Notes: generated from the sequence alone by a model not told the origin. Counted from the first letter of the stretch, positions 16,934-25,330 are shown. The stretch is DNA of 64,000 nt from Phaeobacter sp. CECT 5382 (GCF_001457775.1 NZ_CYSG01000003.1:248001-312000), one strand, 5' to 3'. Program-made: numbers and translations.

Positions 16934-17310
16934 AAGCTATTAATCGCAAAAATAATCGTGCCCTCCAAGGGCTAACCTTGGAAATCAACTGGTTCATTTA
17001 CACCCTACTTGGGGCGGAAAAACATGAAGCAGTTGTGGAAGCAAAAGTGAAATACTTTCTTTGAAAAAATCTGCCAAGGAATGAAATTTATCGAAGCTGG
17101 AGATCCCCCCCGGGTGCCCCTTTCCTCCTCCCACAAGTTTCAACGCTCCAGCATGCCCTTCGATTAAGTTCGCAACTCACAACGAGCGTGCATTAGGGTA
17201 TAGGCTGACGAACACGTCAGAACATAGCGCTTAGTCTGTTCAAGAGGGTTGACTTCGCTTTCTGAACACCCCAGTCATATGAACAGAACTCAAGTGAACA
17301 GGAAAACACC
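16934..17310. promoter_or_regulatory. Divergent intergenic region of the R-M-like operon and the resolvase
   Basis: This 377-bp AT-richer stretch holds no supported gene. On the R-M side an inverted repeat TCCAAGG-GCTAA-CCTTGGA (16964-16982) lies 31-49 bp before the methyltransferase-like start and could be an operator. On the resolvase side four copies of TGTTCA/TGAACA lie at 17237, 17263, 17280 and 17295, next to a TTGACT that could be a -35 element. Confidence 0.5.
17237..17300. repeat. Four TGTTCA/TGAACA boxes before the resolvase, candidate res site or operator
   Basis: TGTTCA at 17237-17242, then TGAACA at 17263-17268, 17280-17285 and 17295-17300. The first two form an inverted pair with a 20-bp spacer. 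Serine resolvases often bind clustered inverted subsites just upstream of their own gene, which this resembles. Two further direct copies of TGTTCAGTC lie downstream of the gene at 18080 and 18110. Confidence 0.5.
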
Positions 17311-17949
17311 ATGTCCAAGGCAATCTTCTATGCCCGCGTTTCCACCAGTGAACAGACCAGCGACCACCAAGAACAGCAGGCGCGGTTGGCAGGGTTTGAT
17401 ATTGATGAAGTTGTGACCGATCATGGCACCTCAGGCGTCACCACCAAATTGGCGGAAAGACCCAACGGCAAGCGGTTGTTTGATATGCTACGCGAAGGTG
17501 ACGTTCTGGTGGTCCGTTGGGTGGACCGCTTGGGGCGCAACTATCAGGACGTGACGGACACCATTCGGGCGTTCATGCGGCGTGGCGTAATCATCAAGAC
17601 CGTGATCAATCGCATGACCTTCGACGGTTCCACCACAGACCCCACACAGCAGGCCGTCAGGGACGCTCTCATTGCCTTCATGGCCGCAACCGCACAGGCC
17701 CAAGCGGAGGCTGTAAAAGAGGCCCAAAAGGCTGGCATAGCGTTCCACAAAAACGCATCCCCAGAGAAGTTCAAGGGCCGCAAACCCTCCTTTGACAGGG
17801 CCGCGTTTGATCAAGTGATGGCCTTACATCAGGCGGGTCAGGGTCAGTCAGCCATCGCCAAAGCAACGGGTCTACAGCGCAACGCAGTCATTCGGATTAC
17901 AAGCGACCCTGCGAAGGTGGACGCGACGTTGAGCCGATGGGGCATGTGA
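17311..17949 (+). CDS. Serine recombinase, resolvase/invertase family
   Basis: A 212-residue small serine recombinase. The catalytic motif YARVSTSEQ places the nucleophile at Ser11 with Arg9, and VDRLGRN carries Asp72, Arg73 and Arg76. The C-terminal 45 residues (RAAFDQVMALHQ... QRNAVIRI) form the DNA-binding helix-turn-helix. Length and domain order are normal, so it is probably functional. It would resolve or invert DNA between its own sites, perhaps the TGAACA boxes on either side. It is divergent from the R-M-like operon inside the island. Confidence 0.92.
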   Translation: MSKAIFYARVSTSEQTSDHQEQQARLAGFDIDEVVTDHGTSGVTTKLAERPNGKRLFDMLREGDVLVVRWVDRLGRNYQDVTDTIRAFMRRGVIIKTVINRMTFDGSTTDPTQQAVRDALIAFMAATAQAQAEAVKEAQKAGIAFHKNASPEKFKGRKPSFDRAAFDQVMALHQAGQGQSAIAKATGLQRNAVIRITSDPAKVDATLSRWGM

Positions 17950-18297
17950 GGCGAACAATAAACCCGCAACCTATCGATTAGCCCGCATCCTTGCCCAAAA
18001 GAGGCGTCCGGCGATTAACCCACCCCCTGTCGATTAACCCACCCCCTAGCCATAGGAAGCAGGGGCGCTCGGCGCGAATTGTTCAGTCGGTCGCACTTCT
18101 CAAACGTCATGTTCAGTCTAAAAGCTGCCCCGCCTTGACCAACGCGTCAGGTGCGGGCGTCTTTGTTCTGCGCGTAGTTTCGAGATAGGGCGACCAGTTC
18201 TTTTCACGAGACAGGGTCACCAGCCTAGACGCTTCAGCGGGGTTTCCCGTTCGGCATCCTCCAACAACATCATTCAGTAATCGCAAGGACCACCCAC
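17950..18297. repeat. Gene-poor stretch with tandem 17-bp repeats
   Basis: CGATTAACCCACCCCCT occurs at 18012-18028 and again at 18031-18047 (period 19), with a related partial copy CGATTAGCCCGC at 17975. Two direct copies of TGTTCAGTC follow at 18080-18088 and 18110-18118. I see no gene. The clustered repeats resemble protein-binding iterons or a recombination site; no replication gene accompanies them. Confidence 0.5.
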
Positions 18298-18981
18298 ATG
18301 ACGACCATCAAGAAACCGGCTGGCTTGTCCAGCGCGGCCCCATTGTGCTGCCCGCAGTGCAGCGTAGAGTTTCACCCCAAGAGAAAAGACAAGAAGTACT
18401 GTTCATCCAAATGCGCCAAGGCGGCGACGCGAAATGCATCGCGCGGTGGAAGATCATTTGAGCAGAAAGTGACGAATGAAGTCCACTACTGCCGCGCCCG
18501 TGATCTTGCCGATATGCTATACACGGCCCCCGTCACTGCACGACTTGGCATAATGAAAGCGATACTGGACGCAGCATCAGATCACGACAGCGGGTTGCGG
18601 CGTATATTGACTGACCCAACGTTCCTCAAAGCATCCCCAGAGACCCCCCATTTATTCCATCGCCGCGCGCCTAGTTCCTACAAGACCATCAGCCAAGCAG
18701 CGAACGCCTACACCCAGAAGTTCCATGGCATTTCCATCCAAACCTACCTCAAGGATGCCCGTTCGGGGGCACTGAAAGAACATCACGAGGTCAGCCGGAA
18801 AGTGGACTATGGTGCGGTGCCGGTGCTGACAAAGATCAGGAAGCCAAAATGCTGGCACCGGCCTCTGTCTGACGACAAAAACATGGAAGCATCTGAGCAA
18901 CTTGCCTCCGACATGGAGCGAGTGCAGCGTATTGTTGATGATGCGCAGGCTCGTGCAGAAGGTCTTCTTGAAGCTGCCTGA
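18298..18981 (+). CDS. Zinc-ribbon protein of unknown function
   Basis: A 227-residue protein with an N-terminal Cys4 zinc ribbon: CPQC (18-21), then Cys35 and Cys39 (YCSSKC). The spacing suits a small DNA- or RNA-contacting or protein-binding finger. The rest is polar with several basic patches and a C-terminal acidic helix (residues about 195-225) likely to coil. There are no membrane segments or signal peptide. It lies downstream of the resolvase in the island. I do not recognise a characterised family; a regulator or defence accessory is possible but unproven. Confidence 0.7.
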   Translation: MTTIKKPAGLSSAAPLCCPQCSVEFHPKRKDKKYCSSKCAKAATRNASRGGRSFEQKVTNEVHYCRARDLADMLYTAPVTARLGIMKAILDAASDHDSGLRRILTDPTFLKASPETPHLFHRRAPSSYKTISQAANAYTQKFHGISIQTYLKDARSGALKEHHEVSRKVDYGAVPVLTKIRKPKCWHRPLSDDKNMEASEQLASDMERVQRIVDDAQARAEGLLEAA

Positions 18982-20102
18982 CGTGGCCCCGAACGTCCCT
19001 CCGTATATGTAATAGAGAACACCTTAATGGGACCTTTGGGTTCTACTCCGTCTTGGCTGTGCCAAGATCAAGATCATCTTTCAACGCTGCACTTTCATGA
19101 GCACTTGATCACCAATCCTGCTTCGCAGGGTCCAACATCAGGTCGCTTGAATGGGAAACTCTCAATTCGGCTTCGCCTTGGGAGACCCATTGAGGAGATA
19201 GTCACCATCGGGCAGCCTCTAACACATCAGCTTTAGATTCAGCCTCAGGATGCAATTTATGCCGACGCGCCCTCGGCATGGGTCTCGGCAAGCGCAGCGA
19301 TTATCCAGTACTTGGGAATGTGGCCATGAGGCAATGACTTATTAAGTTCCTAGTCGGGGGGCAGTGGGGAGGGCTTTACGGCTCTCCTCATTGTTCAAAT
19401 CTTAATGATCACGTCTAGCGACAACCGGGTTACAAATGGTCGCTATGCGGACTTTGCGACCGATCATCACAAGCAAGGTGATAGCAACCGGAGCACTGAA
19501 AAACGTGGTCTCTGTTGGTCGACGATTTGCCGAGAAGGTCAGCGAGCGGCTAGGCCACCTTCAGCTTAGCATCGTTCCCGCCATAGACCCTATCACCAAG
19601 GCCCCCGGCAGTGTGGCCCATAATCCTGCTCTCGACACGCTCGGACGTGCCAGCCAAGATCAGTCAATTTTTCATGTTATGGCGCAGTGACTTAACCACA
19701 TGGTGTGAGTTCTTGGTCACGGAGCGTAGGTGCCTCATCAAGGCCGCAGGGGCCGCGTTAGGGCCATTCTCGCGAGCATATTTCGGGAACAACATGAGGC
19801 GTACTGACGCCCCTTAGAGGCAGCTAGAGCGTCGCCCGCGAGGAGAGCCGACATGCCTAACCACGATGATATAGGGTTCATCAAAGGTGCCCGCGACTTG
19901 GATGAGGAAGCTGGCACTGAACTTAAAAATGCTACCAGCGCAAGGCTTCACGTATAGAGCTTTCCAAGGGTGTCGGGTGTGCTGGTAGAGCCACCTTTCT
20001 AAGTAGTGTAAAGTTCACCACTGCATAAGTACACCACCTCAAAAATTATATTTATTATTGAAATCAATTATATAAACGAATTTTGACCGCTTGCGCTCCC
20101 CC
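18982..20102. other. Gene-poor 1.1-kb right arm of the island
   Basis: Only short open frames occur. Two overlapping plus-strand frames near 19436-19817 lack ribosome binding sites and recognisable family features, and may be remnants of a lost gene. One small open frame at 19853-19957 has a good ribosome binding site and is listed separately. The final 80 bp before the right repeat are strongly AT-rich (runs of AAATTATATTTATTATTG type). Confidence 0.5.
19853..19957 (+). CDS. Possible 34-residue acidic small protein
   Basis: ATG 19853 is preceded by AGGAGA at 19841-19846 with ideal spacing, and the frame runs 34 codons to TAG at 19955-19957. The product is rich in Asp and Glu in its first two thirds (NHDD, DLDEEAG). 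It resembles no family I know. It could be a chance reading frame; only the ribosome binding site supports it. Confidence 0.3.
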   Translation: MPNHDDIGFIKGARDLDEEAGTELKNATSARLHV

Positions 20103-20119
20103 TCCTGCCGGGGTCGCCA
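20103..20119 (+). repeat. attR: right direct repeat of tRNA-Arg 3' end
   Basis: Identical over 17 bp to 10562-10578 (TCCTGCCGGGGTCGCCA). Bases on either side differ from the left copy, so the repeat is exactly bounded. It is not part of a second tRNA gene, as expected for the right end of a tRNA-integrated island. Confidence 0.9.
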
Positions 20120-20260
20120 CTTTTCTTCTAAGCGAAAAGACCGCCTATACCTGATCTATCTCTACATGTTGGCCTTGGGCGCTGGCATGGCGATGGCCTT
20201 CAGTGCTGTCTCTCACGGGAGCAAGGTCAATCTGATAGCTTTGCCACACAATTGAGTGTT

Positions 20261-21295
20261 CTAATCTGGGGTTAGCCCTGCCGAGGTTCCCGCTTGAAGT
20301 TCGAGACGATAGGCTTTGGGTGTTTGACCTGACCAGCGCTTGAACGCGCGCGAAAAGGCACTTTGTTCCGAAAACCCCGTAAGAAAGGCAATTTCAGAGA
20401 AAGAATAGGTTGAGGCGCTGATGAGCTGCTGGGCCAGTTTCTGTCTTGCCTCATCAACCAGAGCCTGAAAGCTCTTTCCTCTTTCATTCAGCCGCCGCTG
20501 AAATGTCCGCCCTCCCAGCCCCATGGTTTTTGACACCTCTGAAAGCTGCGGAACACCGCCGCTCAGAAGTTTCGCGATCTCTTCGATCACCTGTGTTTCA
20601 AACGGCTGCTCGCAGACTTCCTCCTTGGCGAGAGCCTGATCCAGATGCTCGATCAGGAAGCTCCAGATCCCCGCATCGCCAATTGTGCAGGGCTGGTCGA
20701 CCTGTTCGATGTCAAAATGCAGAGCGTCTGATTGCGCACCGAATTCCGGCACACAACCGAAATGCGCAACCAAAGCATCAATCGAGCCTTCTCTTTCATG
20801 GACAAATTGCACGTGGCGTGGCTGCAGATCATTGCTGGTTGTTTCGCGACAGAGTGTGAGTGTGGTCGCCATTGCGGCCTCGTTGGACAGAAAACTCCCA
20901 AGCCGGTCGACATAGGGCGCCTGCATGGACCAACAGAACCGGTCACCGTCCTGATCAGCCGAGAAACTGGCAACGCGGTTGTGTAGCCGGATGTAGCGCC
21001 AGATACGTTGGAAACCATGGCGCAATGTCGGAGCCGATTTGAAAGCGAGACCAAAGACACCAAATTCGTCGCAACACATACTGCGACAGGTTTTCATATG
21101 AAACTGAAGGTCAGGAAACTCACTCTCGGCAATCGCTTCAAGCAGATCATAGTAATCCGCGACAGAGACCATCACCGATGGATCCCTGACCGTCTCTGGG
21201 GTCAGGCCAATGATGTCAAACAGCCGGTCCTTGTCTGGGATCTGTACCGCATGTTCGATCTGTTTTCGGGCATAAATAGCGGAAACGGTCGTCAA
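20261..21295 (-). CDS. AraC-family transcriptional regulator (arabinose-binding-domain type)
   Basis: A 344-residue regulator. Residues about 20-200 form the effector domain seen in OruR/ArgR-like AraC proteins, including FGVFGLAFKSAPTL. The C-terminal about 100 residues carry the double helix-turn-helix (LSEVSKTMGLGGRTFQRRL and FSEIAFLTGFSEQSAFSRAF). It is divergent from the isochorismatase-like gene with a 237-bp gap, so it probably controls that gene. The inducer is unknown. Confidence 0.9.
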   Translation of the reverse strand: MTTVSAIYARKQIEHAVQIPDKDRLFDIIGLTPETVRDPSVMVSVADYYDLLEAIAESEFPDLQFHMKTCRSMCCDEFGVFGLAFKSAPTLRHGFQRIWRYIRLHNRVASFSADQDGDRFCWSMQAPYVDRLGSFLSNEAAMATTLTLCRETTSNDLQPRHVQFVHEREGSIDALVAHFGCVPEFGAQSDALHFDIEQVDQPCTIGDAGIWSFLIEHLDQALAKEEVCEQPFETQVIEEIAKLLSGGVPQLSEVSKTMGLGGRTFQRRLNERGKSFQALVDEARQKLAQQLISASTYSFSEIAFLTGFSEQSAFSRAFKRWSGQTPKAYRLELQAGTSAGLTPD

Positions 21296-21532
21296 ATCCC
21301 TACTCCAAAATGTGGCGTCTCAAATGATGCGCCAAGAATAGGACGCGGTAACTAATCCGTTACCAAAGGTTCCGCCTTTGGCATACCCTGTCAAGTCTTT
21401 GGCACGTTCGGTCAATATTTGAGCGCCTCAAATTGCGTAGTCATCAAAGCACACAAGGAGTTTTGATTTTTCCTGTCTCCTTGGATCTAGCCGCGCGCAG
21501 GTCGCGCATTGTTTGACAGTAAGGACGCAATC

Positions 21533-22372
21533 ATGAACTCCTCCATTACACCATTCATCAAATTTATGGCCGTTGCCCTGCTCGGGGGATGCGCCACACT
21601 CACCGCAGCAACCCTGGTATTGGGTCTGGGTACTTTGCCTTTAAGCGCACAAGAAGCGCGTGTCGCCACCGCCAAGCTGCCTCCGATCAACGATGGTTTG
21701 CCGATGCCGGGTTTCGAGGTCACAACGTCGGACACGGCCATTGTGATTACAGATCCCCAAAATGACTTTTTGTCGCCCGACGGTGTTACCTGGGGCGTGG
21801 TCGGGGAAAGCATCACCAAGAACGGTACCGTCGCCAACCTTGATGCCCTCTTCTCGGTCGCTGAGGAAACCGGAATGCCGGTCTTTGTCTCACCACATTA
21901 CTATTTTGAACATGACCATAAGTGGAAGTTCGAGGGGACACTTGAAACCCTGATGCACAGCATTGGCATGTTCGACCGACCCAGCGCGCTGGACAAAACC
22001 GGATTTGAAGGTTCCGGCGCAGACTGGCTGGAAAGCTACAAACACTATTTTGAAAATGACAATGTGATCGTGTCCAGCCCGCATAAAATCTATGGCCCTG
22101 ATAGTAATGATCTGGCGCTGCAGCTTCGCAAGGCTGGCATCAACAAAGTCATCCTGGGTGGCATGTCGTCAAACCTGTGCACGGAATCACACATGCGGTC
22201 GCTGATCGAAGCCGGGTTCGAAGTCATGGTCGTCACCGATGCGACCGCTGGTGCCATCACCGAGCACTACGATGGCTACGCCTCGTCACTCACCAATTTC
22301 CGTATGATTGCCAGCGCAATCGACAATACCGAAAACACAGTGCGCGCCATCCAAACAGCCTATGGCATGTAG
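21533..22372 (+). CDS. Exported isochorismatase-family cysteine hydrolase
   Basis: A 279-residue protein. The catalytic triad of the isochorismatase/nicotinamidase fold is visible as Asp74 (TDPQNDF), Lys185 (SPHKIYGP) and Cys216 (SSNLCTESH). An N-terminal hydrophobic stretch (residues 8-38) precedes the domain. LLGGC at 16-20 resembles a lipobox, but a second hydrophobic run ending in LSAQEA allows ordinary signal peptidase cleavage. The enzyme is therefore probably periplasmic, unusual for this mostly cytoplasmic family. AAGGACGCAATC supports ATG 21533 over an upstream in-frame start at 21509. Substrate unknown. Confidence 0.85.
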   Translation: MNSSITPFIKFMAVALLGGCATLTAATLVLGLGTLPLSAQEARVATAKLPPINDGLPMPGFEVTTSDTAIVITDPQNDFLSPDGVTWGVVGESITKNGTVANLDALFSVAEETGMPVFVSPHYYFEHDHKWKFEGTLETLMHSIGMFDRPSALDKTGFEGSGADWLESYKHYFENDNVIVSSPHKIYGPDSNDLALQLRKAGINKVILGGMSSNLCTESHMRSLIEAGFEVMVVTDATAGAITEHYDGYASSLTNFRMIASAIDNTENTVRAIQTAYGM

Positions 22373-22532
22373 TGTTTTCAGGGTGAGAATGCCCGAGAGA
22401 TCACCCTGAACGGCGATCATTTGCTCTTCTGCGCCTCAGAACAGCTTGCGCTTGATCGCCCCTCCCGGCCCCGACGACATTCTCGTTGGGGTCGGGCTGG
22501 TTCTGCCGACTGGTTTTGAGCCCCATTGGGCC

Positions 22533-22556
22533 GCCGGTCAGCCGGTCAGCCGGTCA
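22533..22556. repeat. Three tandem copies of an 8-bp unit
   Basis: GCCGGTCA is repeated three times head to tail and followed by a degenerate GCTGG. The run ends on the stop codon of the minus-strand lipoprotein gene and lies beyond its coding sequence. Confidence 0.85.
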
Positions 22557-22994
22557 GCTGGTGTATTTACCACGCCCAAGACTGTCGAGCGTCCCGCCAC
22601 CGATCAGATGGTCTAGGATCAATTCCCTTTGGTAAGCATCGCTTGTGTTCAGCGCCTGAACCTCCTGTGCGGTCAAATCCCGGCGTACATATCCCTGCTC
22701 TCCCAGGCAGCGATCGACCGCTCTGACTTCGCCATTGGATCGGATATTTTTCTGGTTTGACGCCACAATAATTGGCCCCACAACCACGCCTCCCAACAGA
22801 ACTCCAGCAACATAGCTGCCCGTGACAGCGCCGCGCCCGCCCTTTTGCGCCACCCCCTGACAAGAGGCCAAAGCGACCTTTGCAGAAGCCAAATTCTTGC
22901 CGGGCTGTGACGGCACAGACGGGCCCGGCGTTTCAGCGCATCCGGTCAAAACCATCACTGCCAGGCAGGCAAAACACTTGCTTTGCTCACCCAT
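22554..22994 (-). CDS. Putative lipoprotein of unknown function
   Basis: A 146-residue protein. A type II signal runs to the lipobox LTGC (Cys19), followed by a Pro/Ser-rich linker. A short Gly-rich hydrophobic segment (YVAGVLLGGVVVGPIIVAS) resembles glycine-zipper motifs of outer-membrane lipoproteins. Two further Cys (in ASCQG and DRCLG) could form a disulfide. A longer frame from 23033 exists, but ATG 22994 places the signal peptide at the N-terminus. No specific family is recognised. Confidence 0.65.
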   Translation of the reverse strand: MGEQSKCFACLAVMVLTGCAETPGPSVPSQPGKNLASAKVALASCQGVAQKGGRGAVTGSYVAGVLLGGVVVGPIIVASNQKNIRSNGEVRAVDRCLGEQGYVRRDLTAQEVQALNTSDAYQRELILDHLIGGGTLDSLGRGKYTS

Positions 22995-23179
22995 TTTTCT
23001 CAGCAAAAAATCCGCGTTCTGGAAAAATGACATAGGCCAACCTTCAAAAATTCAAATACCCTCGTAGTTTGCTACCGTAGAATTACAAAAATGAGAACGC
23101 TTAAAAGGCATTGGCCACTGGCAACCAAGCGCTCTGCCGCACCACTTGCCAAAGCGCAGATGCGACCGAAGATCGAAAC

Positions 23180-24292
23180 CTACGCCGGAACAAAGGCCTC
23201 AAGCAGGCCCTGCTCTGCGAGGATCGCTTCGGCGTCAGGTCGGCTCATCTGCGGCAGTGTCACACCTGTGTCGATAAAGCCCGCCCGTTTCAGCGACTGG
23301 CCGATCTTTTCCAGATTAAGCTCACCGATGCGGACCTGGCGATATGTTTCCGGATCGCGCGGGATCCATTCCCTATGCAGCTCATCCAGGACATGAATGG
23401 CTGCGCCTCGAAAGCTCTCGATCTGACTGATCGGCTCTTCGCTCCAGCTGGAACGGCGCACGATATAGGCAATACGCTGGTCTGGCCGACACACAAAACC
23501 AAGCAAATGCGCCGCTGAACCATCCGCAATGATGATGTCCTCGGCGGCGCGATAGGCTGCGATCTGGGCTTTGATCGAATGATCCTGTGGATGAAAAATG
23601 GCATAGCCACAGCGCTCCAGAAGAGTTTCCAGTTTGCTTTCACCAATCATCCCGGCGGTTTCCAGCGGGAGTTTCGAGCGCGAAACATATAGTCGTCTGG
23701 CCCCTTGCGGCGCCACGCTTTGGCTCAATTTCTGACTAAAGGTTTGGCGGAACTCGGGCGTTGCAGCGGCAATGTCTCCCAATCCAAACCCCTGTCCCGG
23801 CACCACCAGTTCCTCGAACCGGGCCGCGGGTTTCACGATATGAACCGGTACATCACGCATCAAAAGATCGATAAAATCGCGTTGAAATCCACCAAGCTGC
23901 GGCGGCATCCGCGGCCGCTTGTTCACAAAGACAATACCGCTGAGAGGCTTTTCGTAGTGTTCAAGCGCCCATAGCCGGGCCGTGCTTTCCACCAGAAAAT
24001 GGCCAAAGTGGTGAAACAAAAGTCCGCCCCACAGCCAACGCCCGGGAATCCGCCCCTGCGGGTTTGGCACCGATTTGGGGTGTAGTGTCATGCGATTGTT
24101 GTAACGCCAGGTCGCCCCTTGCGGACAGTAATTTCCATCGCGATCAAACACCCCACAATGCTGGCGAAACCGGCTGTTTTCCGGCGCCATGACCACGGCG
24201 TCGTGCAGCTCGACAATGACGCGCGCCCATCCCTGTTTTGGATCCGGTGGCTGGGCTGCGGAGAAATCAGAAGTCAACGGCAGGTCTCTCAC
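23180..24292 (-). CDS. Glycosyltransferase family 61 protein
   Basis: A 370-residue protein with the GT61 (DUF563) pattern: WGGLLFHHFGHFLVES in the N-terminal half, RRLYVSRSKLP in the middle, and ADGSAAHL toward the C-terminus. Members transfer pentose or hexosamine residues in polysaccharide or glycoprotein assembly. There is no signal peptide or membrane segment, so it probably acts in the cytoplasm on a nucleotide-sugar donor. A small-molecule-type methyltransferase gene lies 38 bp upstream in the same direction, suggesting a two-gene surface-glycan modification unit. Confidence 0.82.
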   Translation of the reverse strand: MRDLPLTSDFSAAQPPDPKQGWARVIVELHDAVVMAPENSRFRQHCGVFDRDGNYCPQGATWRYNNRMTLHPKSVPNPQGRIPGRWLWGGLLFHHFGHFLVESTARLWALEHYEKPLSGIVFVNKRPRMPPQLGGFQRDFIDLLMRDVPVHIVKPAARFEELVVPGQGFGLGDIAAATPEFRQTFSQKLSQSVAPQGARRLYVSRSKLPLETAGMIGESKLETLLERCGYAIFHPQDHSIKAQIAAYRAAEDIIIADGSAAHLLGFVCRPDQRIAYIVRRSSWSEEPISQIESFRGAAIHVLDELHREWIPRDPETYRQVRIGELNLEKIGQSLKRAGFIDTGVTLPQMSRPDAEAILAEQGLLEAFVPA

Positions 24293-24330
24293 AATTGGTC
24301 AGGTTTGGTCAGGCTGAAAACAGCCCCTAG

Positions 24331-25044
24331 CTAGCGGGTTCCGACTCTGGAATGGACCGGGCGATAGCTCTGCCCCTTGTCCAGAACGACGATTGAGTCA
24401 TGCACATGAATGCCGGCGACTGCCTCGCTCAGTATCGGGAAACTGACCGGGCGTTTGTGGTACCAGCGGTGCATATCCTCGACCATCAAGGCCACTTTTC
24501 GAAAGAAATTGCCGTTCCTGCGAAAACCACCACCAAACTGATCCCAATAGGCCGTGTGCAGGTCTTCGATCATATAGGTTCCACCCTCGCTCAGCAGTGG
24601 AAACAGGACCTCCAGGCTTTTTGCAACATGGTCCATTTGATGACTGCCGTCATCCAGCACGACATCCACTCCGCCCATCTCGGCCACAACTGCTTTCAGA
24701 AATTCCGGATCATCCTGCGAGCCGATACGAACCTGCCCCGCCTGACCATCGAACTGGGCACAAGTCGGGTCGATATCGATGCCGAATATGATTGCCTCCG
24801 GACCAAAATATTCTCGCCAGATCTGCAAGGACCCCCCTTTGGAAACGCCAATCTCGAGAAACCGGAGAGGGCGTTTCCGGTAGCGAGAAAAATAACGATC
24901 ATAGAGTGGGATATAGTGATGCCATTTATGGACAACCGGCCCGGCGTTTTCGACAAAGATGCGCGCAAGGTCACCAGAGAAGCCGTATTTATCCTCGATG
25001 TCCTTTGCGACATCTGCGCCGTCGAACCGATATTTTCCGATCAT
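24331..25044 (-). CDS. Class I SAM-dependent methyltransferase (Methyltransf_24/cephalosporin hydroxylase-like)
   Basis: A 237-residue Rossmann methyltransferase with the SAM-binding motif FLEIGVSKGGS (62-72), the acidic loop GIDIDP (88-93) and DDGSHQ (131-136). The last is typical of the group found in macrolide and polysaccharide clusters (MycE/CmcI-like). It probably methylates a sugar or glycan hydroxyl. It is upstream of and co-oriented with the GT61 gene, supporting a joint role in decorating a cell-surface carbohydrate. The acceptor is unknown. Confidence 0.8.
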   Translation of the reverse strand: MIGKYRFDGADVAKDIEDKYGFSGDLARIFVENAGPVVHKWHHYIPLYDRYFSRYRKRPLRFLEIGVSKGGSLQIWREYFGPEAIIFGIDIDPTCAQFDGQAGQVRIGSQDDPEFLKAVVAEMGGVDVVLDDGSHQMDHVAKSLEVLFPLLSEGGTYMIEDLHTAYWDQFGGGFRRNGNFFRKVALMVEDMHRWYHKRPVSFPILSEAVAGIHVHDSIVVLDKGQSYRPVHSRVGTR

Positions 25045-25330
25045 GTGCTTCTCTTACCGCCCAAACCCCTGTGGAATACCCTTTGGGACCACATTTGCCA
25101 ATTTTACACAAGAGAATACACGGTCGACCAACAAGGGGGCCAGCAGGGGCGTCAGGACGGGATGCGCGCGGGATCGAAGGCCTGAAAGGGAGCGGCAAAC
25201 AGGCAGAGCCGCAAGCAGGATTCGCATGACTTCAGACTGGGCGAGACAGAGCCGCAGCCCAAAATCGGTGGCATCACAGGCTTGCCTAAATCAGTATCCG
25301 TCGTGCTATTGAGGTTAGTACAAGAGAAAG

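Larger units (their letters stand above)
10562..20119. mobile_element. Integrative genomic island in tRNA-Arg(CCT), about 9.6 kb
   Basis: The island runs from the 3' end of tRNA-Arg to a 17-bp direct repeat of that end. A tyrosine integrase begins about 100 bp inside the left boundary, the classic layout of tRNA-targeting islands. The cargo is a restriction-modification-like operon on the minus strand, a serine resolvase, a zinc-ribbon protein and nearly gene-free DNA. There are no structural phage, replication or conjugation genes, so it is not self-transmissible as seen. Coding style is less GC-rich than the flanks. Confidence 0.88.

Noticed and set aside
17950-18118. Repeats in the island considered as a CRISPR array
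   Set aside because: Only two or three short units with a 2-nt gap, no unique spacers and no cas genes.
20120-20260. Short hydrophobic frame (LALGAGMAMAFSAVSHGS) just outside the island's right end
   Set aside because: About 29-45 codons without a ribosome binding site or match to a known family; possibly a remnant, not listed as a gene.
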